A stretch of DNA of 64,000 nucleotides, from positions 1 through 64,000 of the forward strand of contig NZ_KB902270.1 of the NCBI RefSeq assembly GCF_000379445.1, in the 5' to 3' direction. This document shows, in pieces, positions 30,612 through 39,440 of this stretch. This stretch comes from Fangia hongkongensis FSC776 = DSM 21703. GTDB taxonomy: Bacteria > Pseudomonadota > Gammaproteobacteria > Francisellales > Francisellaceae. Position numbers and translations under genes: made by a program. The first letter of the stretch is position 1. Each line of letters opens with the position of its first letter. Under the pieces are notes generated by a model that saw only the letters and a list, made by a program, of their open reading frames with translations, did no database searches and had not been told where the DNA came from.

Positions 30612-31682
30612 TTATTTTATCTCTCCTTGTTCAATAAGAAAACTTGCATGTTCTTGTTGATGAAAATATTGATTAATTTGCTCTGGCGAAATACTCGTGG
30701 CAATCAGCTGAGCATCCATATCAAGCAAATTTTCAAATACTTTTGACAAATGTCGTTGATCCAATTCGGAATAAAGATCATCCAGAAGATAAACACAGCT
30801 TTTTTTATGCTCTGAGGTATAAAGCTCTCCCTGTGCTAATTTCAGCGCTAATATCAATAGCTTTTGCTGCCCGCGAGATAGAATGTCCTGCGCGGGGTGA
30901 TGATTAATTTTAAAGCGAAGATCTGCCCGATGTGGCCCATAAGAAGTTGTCCCTGACTTTAAATCAGCATCCAAATGAGAATTTAGTACTTCATCAAGTG
31001 GTTTTTCATGTGACCAACCACGATGATATTCTATCGACAAGTCAATACTTTCAGAAAATGTAGATAAAATGCTCAATACTTTGGGCTTTAGAAGGGCAAA
31101 ATATGCCTGCCTTTTAGCATCTAAACGCTCAGCCTTTTTCAAAAGCGCTTGATCCAGTGCCTGAATATAACTCATGGGAAATCTTTGTTTTAAGGCTGCA
31201 TTTCGCTGTTTAATTAAATGCTTTGCCTGTTGCCATAACTTTAAAAACCCAACATCATGATAAAATGCGCCCCAGTCTAGTACTTTGCAGCGCTCCTTTG
31301 CGCCACTACTAATTAAATTAAAGCTCTCAGGATTAAATATTTGCACGGGAAAAGCTTGCGTTAACTCACTTTGAGAGCTAACAACCTCCCCATCTAACTT
31401 CACTGTGCTTTTGCCATTTTTTTCACGCGCGCTCGCAATACTAAAGCCTCTCTCATCAAAGACTTTGGCAAAAAGTTGAAAACCTGAGTTATTGTGTTCA
31501 ATAATCCTAACAAGTTGTGAGCTTCGAAATGATCTCCCTAATGATAAAAAATAAATCGCCTCGAGAATGCTTGTTTTTCCAGAGCCATTTTGACCACTAA
31601 TTAAATTTAATTGTGAATGAAAGTCAATCCGCGCAGAGCTAATATTACGAAAGTGGTGTATATCTAGGGAGGTTAATTGCAT
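30612..31682 (-). CDS. recF: DNA replication/repair protein RecF
   Basis: RecF is an SMC-like ATPase that loads RecA at gaps through RecOR. The Walker A LISGQNGSGKTSILEAIYFL near residue 30, the ABC signature ILSRGQQKLLILALKLA and the Walker B VYLLDDLYSELD near the C-terminus are all visible. The length of 356 is standard. In many bacteria recF sits in dnaA-dnaN-recF-gyrB; here it follows fur by 6 bases and presumably shares its transcript, so the origin-type cluster has been broken up. Confidence 0.95.
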   Translation of the reverse strand: MQLTSLDIHHFRNISSARIDFHSQLNLISGQNGSGKTSILEAIYFLSLGRSFRSSQLVRIIEHNNSGFQLFAKVFDERGFSIASAREKNGKSTVKLDGEVVSSQSELTQAFPVQIFNPESFNLISSGAKERCKVLDWGAFYHDVGFLKLWQQAKHLIKQRNAALKQRFPMSYIQALDQALLKKAERLDAKRQAYFALLKPKVLSILSTFSESIDLSIEYHRGWSHEKPLDEVLNSHLDADLKSGTTSYGPHRADLRFKINHHPAQDILSRGQQKLLILALKLAQGELYTSEHKKSCVYLLDDLYSELDQRHLSKVFENLLDMDAQLIATSISPEQINQYFHQQEHASFLIEQGEIK

Positions 31683-31688
31683 CGAATG

Positions 31689-32126
31689 CTATTTCTTACG
31701 TGCTTTATCTTTTTTAATACACTCATGGCATTTAATGTAAAGAACTGAGCTATGCTCATGAAGCTCTCCTCCAAGCTCTTCAACCGCCTTAATTTGTCTT
31801 GCTTCAATCACAGGATCAACAAACTCCTCAACTTTATGACATGAAATACAAATCATATGATCATGGTGTTCATCTGACTCAAGTTCGTACACTGCTTGAT
31901 CTCGCCCTAAATTAAGTCTTTGCAATATACCGGCAGACTCAAATTGCGCCAACACACGATAGACCGTTGCAATCCCAACTTCTTCACTATTTTGCTGTAA
32001 GATGCGATAGACATCATCAGCTGACAAGTGCCTTTGATCTGAGTTTTCAAATATATGTAAAATCTTCAGTCGTTGCTGCGTTATCTTCAACCCTGCTTGT
32101 TTTAAATCTTCTTTGCCTAGACGCAT
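31689..32126 (-). CDS. fur: Ferric uptake regulator Fur
   Basis: Fur is a dimeric repressor that binds DNA when loaded with ferrous iron and controls iron uptake genes. The N-terminal winged helix (QAGLKITQQRLKIL, then VGIATVYRVLAQFESAGIL) reads DNA. The dimerisation domain has the His-rich DEHHDHMICISCHKVEEF with a CxxC zinc site, and a second CHEC near the C-terminus completes the structural zinc site. Its length of 145 is normal. It is the first gene of a fur-recF pair. The start at 32126 lies about 160 bases from lgt on the other strand, so a shared control region is likely, but I could not define a Fur box. Confidence 0.95.
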   Translation of the reverse strand: MRLGKEDLKQAGLKITQQRLKILHIFENSDQRHLSADDVYRILQQNSEEVGIATVYRVLAQFESAGILQRLNLGRDQAVYELESDEHHDHMICISCHKVEEFVDPVIEARQIKAVEELGGELHEHSSVLYIKCHECIKKDKARKK

Positions 32127-32219
32127 TGGAATAATTCACCTAAATAACTCTACATTTATTCTACCTGCTCAGCACTCATAAATGAAGTCATGCTTACAGA
32201 ATTTTCTCCCAACAACTGC

Positions 32220-32248
32220 TGTAAAATACTTAGCGTGTGATATATAAT
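32220..32248 (+). promoter_or_regulatory. Probable sigma-70 promoter for the lgt operon
   Basis: A perfect TATAAT (32243-32248) is preceded by the TG-like context GTGTGATA, and 17 bases before it lies TGTAAA, which matches only three of six positions of the -35 consensus. The expected start is near 32255, about 33 bases before the lgt ATG. Predicted by eye. Confidence 0.45.
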
Positions 32249-32287
32249 TAAGACCATCTTGACACACTAAACTATGCCCGACAGTTT

Positions 32288-33100
32288 ATGCTTATCTATC
32301 CTGAGATTAACCCAGTTGCCTTTTCAATTGGCCCCATTAAAGTCCACTGGTACGGAATCATGTATCTTATTGGCTTTGCTGGTGCTTGGATTCTTTCTTT
32401 ATACCGCTGCAAAAACACTTATAGTCCCATCAAAAAAGAGCAAGTCTCTGATATGATATTTTATGCCGCACTTGGTGTGATTCTGGGCGGAAGAATTGGT
32501 TACATGCTATTTTATGATTTTAGCAACTTTGTCTCTCACCCTTGGGTTATTTTTCAAGTTTGGGATGGTGGCATGTCTTTTCATGGCGGGTTAATTGGTG
32601 TTGTTTTAGCAATTGGTCTTTTCTGCCGGAAAAACAAATGTAATGTGTTTGATATTCTAGATTTTATTGCGCCGATGGTACCCATTGGTCTTGGTGCAGG
32701 TCGCTTAGGGAACTTTATTAATGATGAGCTTTGGGGGCGTGTAACCGACTCACCTTTTGGCATGATTTTTCCAACCGGTGGACCATTGCCACGCTACCCA
32801 TCACAGTTATTAGAGCTTATTTTAGAAGGCATTGTCCTATTTTTAATTTTATGGATTCTTTCCAGAAAACAAAGGCCAAGACTTTTCATCTCTGCACACT
32901 TTTTGCTTTGGTACGGTTTATTTAGATTTATTGCTGAGTTTTTCCGTCAGCCAGATCCGCAGATGGGCTATCTTCTTTTCAACTGGATGACTATGGGACA
33001 GGTACTTTCTTTGCCAATGATTATTGGTGGGCTTCTTGTCTTACTATATGTCTCCTCTCAGTCAACACAATCAAAAGGTAAGTTATGCAGCAATACTTAG
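32288..33100 (+). CDS. lgt: Prolipoprotein diacylglyceryl transferase Lgt
   Basis: Lgt attaches diacylglycerol to the lipobox cysteine of prolipoproteins in the inner membrane. Seven hydrophobic helices are apparent. Characteristic parts are [32 protein letters not shown], the HGGLIGV motif, the Lgt signature [16 protein letters not shown] and YPSQLLE with the following helices, ending with [12 protein letters not shown]. Its length is 270 residues. It starts the lgt-thyA-serA-tilS run and overlaps thyA by 16 bases; lgt-thyA is a conserved pair in gammaproteobacteria. Confidence 0.96.
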   Translation: MLIYPEINPVAFSIGPIKVHWYGIMYLIGFAGAWILSLYRCKNTYSPIKKEQVSDMIFYAALGVILGGRIGYMLFYDFSNFVSHPWVIFQVWDGGMSFHGGLIGVVLAIGLFCRKNKCNVFDILDFIAPMVPIGLGAGRLGNFINDELWGRVTDSPFGMIFPTGGPLPRYPSQLLELILEGIVLFLILWILSRKQRPRLFISAHFLLWYGLFRFIAEFFRQPDPQMGYLLFNWMTMGQVLSLPMIIGGLLVLLYVSSQSTQSKGKLCSNT

Positions 33101-33915
33101 CATTTCTCGATCATATTAAAACACATGGCGTCAGTAAAACTGACCGCACTGGTACAGGCACAAAAAGTGTATTTGGCTACCAGATGCGCTTTAATCTCAA
33201 AGAGGGGTTTCCACTGGTTACCACCAAAAAAATCCATCTAAAGAGTGTTATTTATGAGCTTTTATGGTTTTTAAAGGGAGATACTAACAACCAGTATTTG
33301 ACAGATAATGGCGTGCGTATTTGGAATGAATGGGCGCTTGAAGATGGCGATCTTGGTCCGATATATGGTAAACAGTGGCGTTCGTGGCAATGTACCAACG
33401 GTGACACAATAGATCAAATTCAAAGCGCAATTGATTTAATCAAAACAAAACCTGACTCGAGACGAATTATTGTGTCTGCTTGGAACCCTGAAGTGCTACC
33501 GGATGAGTCAATTAATCCACAAGAAAATGTCAAACAAGGCAAAGCCGCCTTACCACCGTGCCACACCCTTTTTCAGTTTTATGTTGCTGATAACAAGCTT
33601 TCTTGCATGCTAACTCAGCGCTCAGCAGATGCCTTTTTGGGCGTCCCGTTTAATATTGCCTCCTATTCGCTGTTAACCTATTTGGTTGCACTTGAGTGTA
33701 ATTTGGATGTTGGTGAGTTTATTTGGTCAGGTGGAGATTGCCATATTTATACCAATCACTTTGAACAGATTGACGAGCAATTATCACGCACACCTTATGC
33801 CCTCCCTCAGCTTAAGATCAATAAAAAAGAAAGCATTTTTGATTATGAATATGGCGATTTCACTATTTGTGACTATCAACACCATCCCGCAATAAAAGGT
33901 AAGGTTGCCATATAG
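33085..33915 (+). CDS. thyA: Thymidylate synthase ThyA
   Basis: ThyA methylates dUMP to dTMP using methylene-tetrahydrofolate. Visible motifs are [20 protein letters not shown] with the phosphate Arg, IYGKQWRSW, the [12 protein letters not shown] block, the catalytic Cys in [12 protein letters not shown], and [15 protein letters not shown]. At 276 residues it is about a dozen longer than E. coli ThyA (264). The extra residues form a polar loop ([20 protein letters not shown]) just before the catalytic cysteine. The ATG at 33085 lies within the end of lgt with GGTAAG upstream. Confidence 0.96.
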   Translation: MQQYLAFLDHIKTHGVSKTDRTGTGTKSVFGYQMRFNLKEGFPLVTTKKIHLKSVIYELLWFLKGDTNNQYLTDNGVRIWNEWALEDGDLGPIYGKQWRSWQCTNGDTIDQIQSAIDLIKTKPDSRRIIVSAWNPEVLPDESINPQENVKQGKAALPPCHTLFQFYVADNKLSCMLTQRSADAFLGVPFNIASYSLLTYLVALECNLDVGEFIWSGGDCHIYTNHFEQIDEQLSRTPYALPQLKINKKESIFDYEYGDFTICDYQHHPAIKGKVAI

Positions 33916-33917
33916 CC

Positions 33918-35159
33918 ATGAATAATACAAAAACTTCTCTGAATAAATCTGCAATTAAAGTACTGCTTCTTGAAGGCGTACATCCCCAAGCTTATGATGC
34001 TTTTATCAACGCAGGTTATACCAATGTGGAGCAGATTTCATATGCTCCTGATGAAAAAGAGCTAATCCAAAAACTACAAGATGTTAAAATAGTGGGTGTG
34101 CGTTCCCGCACCCAGTTAACGGATAATGTTTTACGACAATGTCCGCATCTCATTGCAATTGGCTGCTTTTGCATTGGCACCAATCAAGTGAGTTTAGATA
34201 GTGCATTAGAGCTTGGCATCCCTGTTTTTAATGCCCCTTTCTCAAATACCAGAAGCGTGGCAGAGTTAGTCATTGGGCAAATGATTCTTCTGTATCGTAA
34301 TGTTGTTGATAAAAACCTTCTTATGCATCAAGGCAAATGGCAAAAATCAGCACACTTAGCCCATGAAGTGCGCGGTAAGACACTTGGGATTGTAGGTTAT
34401 GGGCATATTGGCTCCCAAGTTAGTGTATTAGCAGAAAGCTTAGGACTTAATATCTTATTTTATGATACCGAAAATAAGCTCCCTCTTGGTAATGCTAAAC
34501 CTGTTAACACGCTCATGGAACTATTAGAAAAATCTGATATTGTGACACTCCATGTGCCTGATTTACCTTCCACACGCAATTTAATGACGAAGAGAGAGCT
34601 AAGCGCAATGAGAAAAGGCAGCGTGCTCATTAATGCATCACGCGGAAAGGTGGTTGATATTGAAGCGTTGGTTACAGTGCTTAATGATAAACATTTAAAA
34701 GGCGCAGGCATTGATGTATTCCCGCATGAGCCTTCATCCAATGAAGATCCTTTTATGAGCAAGCTGTGCCAGTTTGAAAATGTCTTTTTAACACCACATA
34801 TTGGCGGAAGCACACAAGAAGCACAAGAGAATATCGGACTTGAAGTTGCTGATAAACTGATAAAATATAGCGATAATGGCTCGACTATATCTGCTGTCAA
34901 TTTTCCAGAGTTATCCCTTCCCACTCAAGAGAATGTGCACCGAATCCTTCATATTCATCATAATCAACCCGGCATTATGCGCGCAATTAACCGTGTATTT
35001 TCAGATTTGGATGTTAATATCGAAGGGCAATTTTTGCGCACTTTAAATGAGGTCGGTTATGTTGTGATTGATATTAAAAGCAGTGATGAGGATTCAAAAG
35101 GCATTATTGCAAAACTAAAATCAATCGATGGGACTATTCGCTCACGCGTTTTATTTTAA
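33918..35159 (+). CDS. serA: D-3-phosphoglycerate dehydrogenase SerA
   Basis: SerA oxidises 3-phosphoglycerate to 3-phosphohydroxypyruvate, the first step of serine synthesis. The NAD-binding fold has GIVGYGHIGSQVSVLAE. Catalytic residues fall in INASRGKVVDIEAL (Arg), GIDVFPHEP (Glu) and TPHIGGSTQEAQENIG (His). A C-terminal ACT domain (about 340-413, NQPGIMRAINRVFSDLDVNI) is the serine feedback site. The length of 413 is close to the E. coli enzyme (410). It starts 2 bases after thyA and ends 4 bases before tilS. Confidence 0.96.
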   Translation: MNNTKTSLNKSAIKVLLLEGVHPQAYDAFINAGYTNVEQISYAPDEKELIQKLQDVKIVGVRSRTQLTDNVLRQCPHLIAIGCFCIGTNQVSLDSALELGIPVFNAPFSNTRSVAELVIGQMILLYRNVVDKNLLMHQGKWQKSAHLAHEVRGKTLGIVGYGHIGSQVSVLAESLGLNILFYDTENKLPLGNAKPVNTLMELLEKSDIVTLHVPDLPSTRNLMTKRELSAMRKGSVLINASRGKVVDIEALVTVLNDKHLKGAGIDVFPHEPSSNEDPFMSKLCQFENVFLTPHIGGSTQEAQENIGLEVADKLIKYSDNGSTISAVNFPELSLPTQENVHRILHIHHNQPGIMRAINRVFSDLDVNIEGQFLRTLNEVGYVVIDIKSSDEDSKGIIAKLKSIDGTIRSRVLF

Positions 35160-35163
35160 TCAA

Positions 35164-36390
35164 ATGAAAAACCCACTACTTTCTGCCACGCTGATACAAA
35201 AATGGATTGATCTGTATCAACCCAAAGCGCTTTTTATTGCTTATAGTGGAGGCCTAGATTCAAGTGCACTTTTACACTTAAGTTCATTTTTTAAAGGCAG
35301 ACTCCCCATCCATGCGCTTCATGTGAATCATGGTTTAAGCGATTTTGCATCGCTATGGGAAAATCACTGTCGCAGTGAAGCGCAACGCTTAGGGGTATAC
35401 TTTCACAGCATAATGCTTACGCCGCCTCAAACTAAATCAAACCTTGAAAACTGGGCTCGAAAAGAACGCTATCAGTTTTTTAATGATATAGTATCACAGT
35501 ATTCAAATTCACTTTTATTAACAGCTCATCACATGGAAGACCAAGCTGAGAGTTTTTTACTGCAAAGTTTAAGAGGAAGCGGCATTGATGGTTTAAGTGC
35601 TATTGCAGAAGATAAACCTTTTGGCAATCATCGCTTAATTCGCCCCTTTTTATCCATTAGCAAAAATGTGCTTAAAACTTATTGCCAATACCACAGCATT
35701 CACTGGGTGGAAGATGAGAGCAATCAAAGCTTGAAATTCACACGAAATGCCTTAAGGCATAAGATCTTCCCAGAGCTTGATATGATTAAATCAAACGCAG
35801 CTAAAACTATCGCTCGCTCTGCAAAATGGTGCCAGGAAACAAAAGAGGTGCTTGATGAATACTTACAAAATGATTTATCAATGCTTCTTAATCAAAATGG
35901 CAGTATTGATATTATCAAGTTAGGACAGTTTAGTCTTTACAAGCAAAAGCTTCTTGTCCATTTTTGGCTAAGTCATACATATGCTATTTATATCAATCAT
36001 GCACAACTTGAACAAATCATTCAAGGGGTTAACCAGAAACTCTCAAATAAGCTTTATCCTGTAAAAGGTCATATGATAGAGATCCAATTTTCATCTTTAA
36101 GTGTTCAAACACCCAAAAGCTCTCAGACTGCCACTGATATCGATAACATTATTCTTTGGCTTAACTCACAAGAACCTAAGCTGGATATTAGTATCAATGA
36201 TATATCGATTCGTGAACGTGAGAGCTCTGATCGCTGTCGATATCCGGGTAGAGCACACAAACAAAAACTAAAGATATTATTTCAAGAGCTTAAAATACCA
36301 GTACACGAACGGGAAAAACTAAAAGTAATCACATGGAAAGATAATCCTCAAAAGATTATCGCCCTTTATCCGTTTTTCATCTGTCCATAG
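35164..36390 (+). CDS. tilS: tRNA(Ile)-lysidine synthetase TilS
   Basis: TilS adds lysine to the wobble C of the CAU-anticodon tRNA-Ile so that it reads AUA. The PP-loop ALFIAYSGGLDSSALLHLSS lies near residue 20-40. The HALHVNHGL segment and LLTAHHMEDQAESFLL are typical of the N-type ATP pyrophosphatase domain. The remaining half should form the tRNA-binding domains, with RERESSDRCRYPGRAHKQK near the end. I start at the ATG at 35164; the frame is open upstream but runs inside serA. Its length is 408 residues. Confidence 0.94.
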   Translation: MKNPLLSATLIQKWIDLYQPKALFIAYSGGLDSSALLHLSSFFKGRLPIHALHVNHGLSDFASLWENHCRSEAQRLGVYFHSIMLTPPQTKSNLENWARKERYQFFNDIVSQYSNSLLLTAHHMEDQAESFLLQSLRGSGIDGLSAIAEDKPFGNHRLIRPFLSISKNVLKTYCQYHSIHWVEDESNQSLKFTRNALRHKIFPELDMIKSNAAKTIARSAKWCQETKEVLDEYLQNDLSMLLNQNGSIDIIKLGQFSLYKQKLLVHFWLSHTYAIYINHAQLEQIIQGVNQKLSNKLYPVKGHMIEIQFSSLSVQTPKSSQTATDIDNIILWLNSQEPKLDISINDISIRERESSDRCRYPGRAHKQKLKILFQELKIPVHEREKLKVITWKDNPQKIIALYPFFICP

Positions 36391-36494
36391 CTCAAACCAC
36401 CACCTGAATACCTACAATAACTAAGCTAAATCAATATGCTTTATTTAACCTATACTTATGAGTACAAAGGTATTAATAAATTAACCGACTGAGT

Positions 36495-37445
36495 ATGCTT
36501 TTTGAGTATTATGAAGAAATCTCCACTTTTTTAGAGCTGGTTAAATGTGGCTCTGTGGATCTATTAGCAAACCAAAAAAACTGCTCCAAAAGCTCCATTT
36601 GGCGCACAATTGACCGACTTGAAAACTTTTTAAATTTAAAACTCATACATAGAACTAAACAAGGTCTGTCATTAACAACCGAAGGAAGAATATTGCATAA
36701 TTCCTTTTTTTTATCATCCATCAAGTTTGACTTAATGACTACTCGAAAAGTGATTACTATCTTATCTGGCATCGGTTTTAGTACAGCAATTATTCGTGAT
36801 CATATAAAACTATTAAGCTCGCTTAAGAAAGACTATGTTTTTAAATTTCTCTCTTATACGAACTCTAATATTCGCCTCATTGACCCTAAATCTCGTAGCG
36901 CACCCATATGGTCACTTGCTAAATTTTGTGACATCTTATTCTACAAAGACTGTCCAGATGCTTTAACAGAAGGGCTTTATTCCAAAGAGACGCTATTTGA
37001 AAAGATTATTTCATTTAAAATTCCTTACAAACTCTATTGCTCTGAGCGATATTTTAATGAATGTGTAATTCCCATTGAACTTGATGCACTTTCAAAACAC
37101 CCTTGTAGTAACTTTAGTCGTAGTGAAGACTCATGGAATATAAAAGATAAAAACAATATCACCCAAGCTATCCCCATTGAGCTTAAACTATCTTCTGAGT
37201 CTATTATTGCACAGCTTGCTTTTGTCACTAATCACCTTGGTATCGCTTGCCTACCAAGTACTGAGCAAAGCTTGCAAGGATACAAGCTTATTGACTTATT
37301 TCCCCAAAGTATTATTAAGTATGAAACCTATGCTGTATATAAGAAAAAGAGGCTCTCCCGCGCCATAGAAACACCTGTTAACACACTGATCGATGCGATG
37401 GTGATGGCTATCAGAGTAAATCAACAAAAGGGGATACTTAAATGA
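36495..37445 (+). CDS. LysR-family transcriptional regulator
   Basis: This is a LysR-type regulator of 316 residues. The winged helix-turn-helix occupies residues 1-65, with STFLELVKCGSVDLLANQKN, then the recognition helix with SSIWRTIDRLENFLN and LIHRTKQGLSLTTEGR. The C-terminal part has the general shape of the LysR effector domain but is poorly conserved, so the ligand is unknown. The next gene overlaps it by 4 bases and also looks LysR-like, an unusual tandem pair. They do not face a divergent target gene; the neighbour downstream is a convergent chitinase-like gene. Confidence 0.8.
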   Translation: MLFEYYEEISTFLELVKCGSVDLLANQKNCSKSSIWRTIDRLENFLNLKLIHRTKQGLSLTTEGRILHNSFFLSSIKFDLMTTRKVITILSGIGFSTAIIRDHIKLLSSLKKDYVFKFLSYTNSNIRLIDPKSRSAPIWSLAKFCDILFYKDCPDALTEGLYSKETLFEKIISFKIPYKLYCSERYFNECVIPIELDALSKHPCSNFSRSEDSWNIKDKNNITQAIPIELKLSSESIIAQLAFVTNHLGIACLPSTEQSLQGYKLIDLFPQSIIKYETYAVYKKKRLSRAIETPVNTLIDAMVMAIRVNQQKGILK

Positions 37446-38362
37446 TATCTCAGTTAAGAAAACTTCCCAAAAAACATCTTGCACGCATTATTTTACTTTT
37501 TGAGTTACAAGACTTAAAACTAGCAGCACAAAGACTCAAAATTGATGTCAGAACCTTCAGAAAAAGCATTTCTCTTGTTGAAGAAGTGCTTTGTGAGAAA
37601 ATTAAATTTGACAGTGATGGACAACTCATCGCTTCAGTTAAATTACATCGGCTTATTAATGAGCTAAAATCTCTTTTTGAAACCTATGAAGCAGCATTTG
37701 AATTTGCCAAAAAAGAGATCACTACCTATCGAAACAGTGTTAAACTTATTTGCCCTCCCAAGCTAGCAAGTTTATTAACAGCTTTAGATACGATAAAAAC
37801 ACAAAAAGAAAAGTACACGATTAATCTTTTTACGACATTTGAAATGTTTAACTCCGACCCAAAAGTCTGTGCTAGCTGGCTGGAAGAGCATGACTGCATA
37901 TTCAGCCTTACTCCTATTCATTATATTGACCCTTGGGAGTGGAAGTTAAACTATAGTAACGCTAACTTATCATCTGCATTTTATGTACATCAAAACTTTG
38001 CTGAAAAATACCGCGATATTTCCATCAAAACACTCGCTCAACATGAAATCCTAAATGATAAGCAAATAACCACCATGGAATTTATCTTACAAGGTGAGAC
38101 CAAAAACTACGCCTTTGAAATACAACCTTCAATTTCAAGTGACTCTTTACTTGTTAATCTCCAGATTTCTAGACTCTCTGATGCTATTGTTGTTGCACCA
38201 ATCTACCTAAAGGCCTTTCTTTTGGATGATTTTATTCCAATTCTGCCGCATATCAGACTAATGGGTGAGAGCTTATATATTTATAGCAAAACTAATCTTC
38301 CAGAGAAAAATCAGAAAATCTTAGAGCAACTTATATCAGCGATTAAAGCTAAGCTCCAGTAA
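37442..38362 (+). CDS. Divergent LysR-like protein, paralogue of the upstream gene
   Basis: Similar in length (306 aa) and layout to the preceding regulator. The first 60 residues contain a helix-turn-helix-like stretch (FELQDLKLAAQRLKIDVRTF followed by RKSISLVEEVLCEKI), aligned to the DNA-binding domain of LysR proteins but with weaker conservation. The remainder alternates beta and alpha segments as in an effector domain (SVKLICPPKLASLL and SRLSDAIVVAPIYLKAF). It begins at ATGA overlapping the previous stop, so the two are coupled and may form a heteromer or have arisen by duplication. The assignment is by overall pattern. Confidence 0.6.
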   Translation: MISQLRKLPKKHLARIILLFELQDLKLAAQRLKIDVRTFRKSISLVEEVLCEKIKFDSDGQLIASVKLHRLINELKSLFETYEAAFEFAKKEITTYRNSVKLICPPKLASLLTALDTIKTQKEKYTINLFTTFEMFNSDPKVCASWLEEHDCIFSLTPIHYIDPWEWKLNYSNANLSSAFYVHQNFAEKYRDISIKTLAQHEILNDKQITTMEFILQGETKNYAFEIQPSISSDSLLVNLQISRLSDAIVVAPIYLKAFLLDDFIPILPHIRLMGESLYIYSKTNLPEKNQKILEQLISAIKAKLQ

Positions 38363-38402
38363 ATACATATAAAACCTTATACATTCCACAATTATTTAAC
38401 TA

Positions 38403-39272
38403 CTAAAGGCTTCTATCAGAGAACGCATTAGCAAAAGCTTGCAATATATCACGCATATTATCAATCTGATTAAGTGTTGGCCAAACTCCAAACCCTCCAA
38501 AGTTTTTACTATATTTTTGCTTTTTTGGCATAATTATTTGAGATGGATTCAAAGGCGTGTTAGAGCCTATAATAAATTTAGTTTGTAAATTTTGGTTATT
38601 TACATTTGTTAAAGCTTTTTCGACTTGATCCCACCCATATTGAAAGTCATTGTCATGACTATTGTTATAATTTTGCAACCATACTGCGTCAAAACAATCT
38701 CGATCACCACATGCTCCTTCTTTCAATAAAGGCTCAAAACTTGTTAATCCACTAGCGCCCCAAACAATACCATTATAGGTTTGAGGTGCTGCCATAATAA
38801 TCATATTTGGATCTAGTTTTCTAATCGCTAGAATTAATTTAGGCAAAGTTGTATTAGCTTTTCTTCCTGCCCCATATTCTAGATCAAAATCTACACCATC
38901 AAAATTGTATCTACGAACATACTCTACAATATTTCTAGCTACAATCTCTACATTATCCATATCTGGAGTAAATAGTCTTTCATTAGAGCCTCCCAGAGAT
39001 AAAATATTAGTAGCACCTTCAATCTGATTTGAGAACCAATCAAAATTAGGATTTAAATTATCCCCTCCAGACTCTTGACCAATTTCTGTGCCCTTAACTC
39101 CCGCAAAAGCACTCAAGGCAAGGTTGACATGGCTATCTGAAAGCCCAGGCTGCCATGTTGTTTTGTAAAGCGATACAATATTTTGTGGAAGTACACTATT
39201 TGCATGTGCAACAAACAGAAATGACATAACTGAAACTATTACAATGACTATTTTTTGTCGAATAGACATCAT
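38403..39272 (-). CDS. Secreted GH18-family chitinase-like protein
   Basis: This protein is exported by a signal peptide (hydrophobic core VIVSVMSFLFVAHA, cleavage likely after AHA near residue 24). It carries a single glycoside hydrolase 18 domain. The catalytic signature FDGVDFDLEYG has the required D125, D128, D130 and the acid/base E132. The ILSLGGSNE strand and MAAPQTYNG are the neighbouring barrel strands. With 289 residues it is a minimal catalytic domain with no chitin-binding module. It may act on chitin, peptidoglycan or host N-glycans (some GH18 enzymes are endo-N-acetylglucosaminidases). AGGAG precedes the double ATG at 39272/39269. It follows the large secreted protein gene on the same strand after a 168-base gap. 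Confidence 0.87.
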   Translation of the reverse strand: MMSIRQKIVIVIVSVMSFLFVAHANSVLPQNIVSLYKTTWQPGLSDSHVNLALSAFAGVKGTEIGQESGGDNLNPNFDWFSNQIEGATNILSLGGSNERLFTPDMDNVEIVARNIVEYVRRYNFDGVDFDLEYGAGRKANTTLPKLILAIRKLDPNMIIMAAPQTYNGIVWGASGLTSFEPLLKEGACGDRDCFDAVWLQNYNNSHDNDFQYGWDQVEKALTNVNNQNLQTKFIIGSNTPLNPSQIIMPKKQKYSKNFGGFGVWPTLNQIDNMRDILQAFANAFSDRSL

Positions 39273-39440
39273 CTTCTCCTATGTTAATTTTCAACTCTTC
39301 AGTTGGTTAAACATTCAATTTTTCCTCAAGACATCAGTAATTCTCTAAAAGTAAATGAACCCCTACGATCATTTAACTCAAAGAGAATGACTGACTTCTT
39401 ACATCCTGAATTAGATGTTCTTTGAGAACTTTGTTGATAT

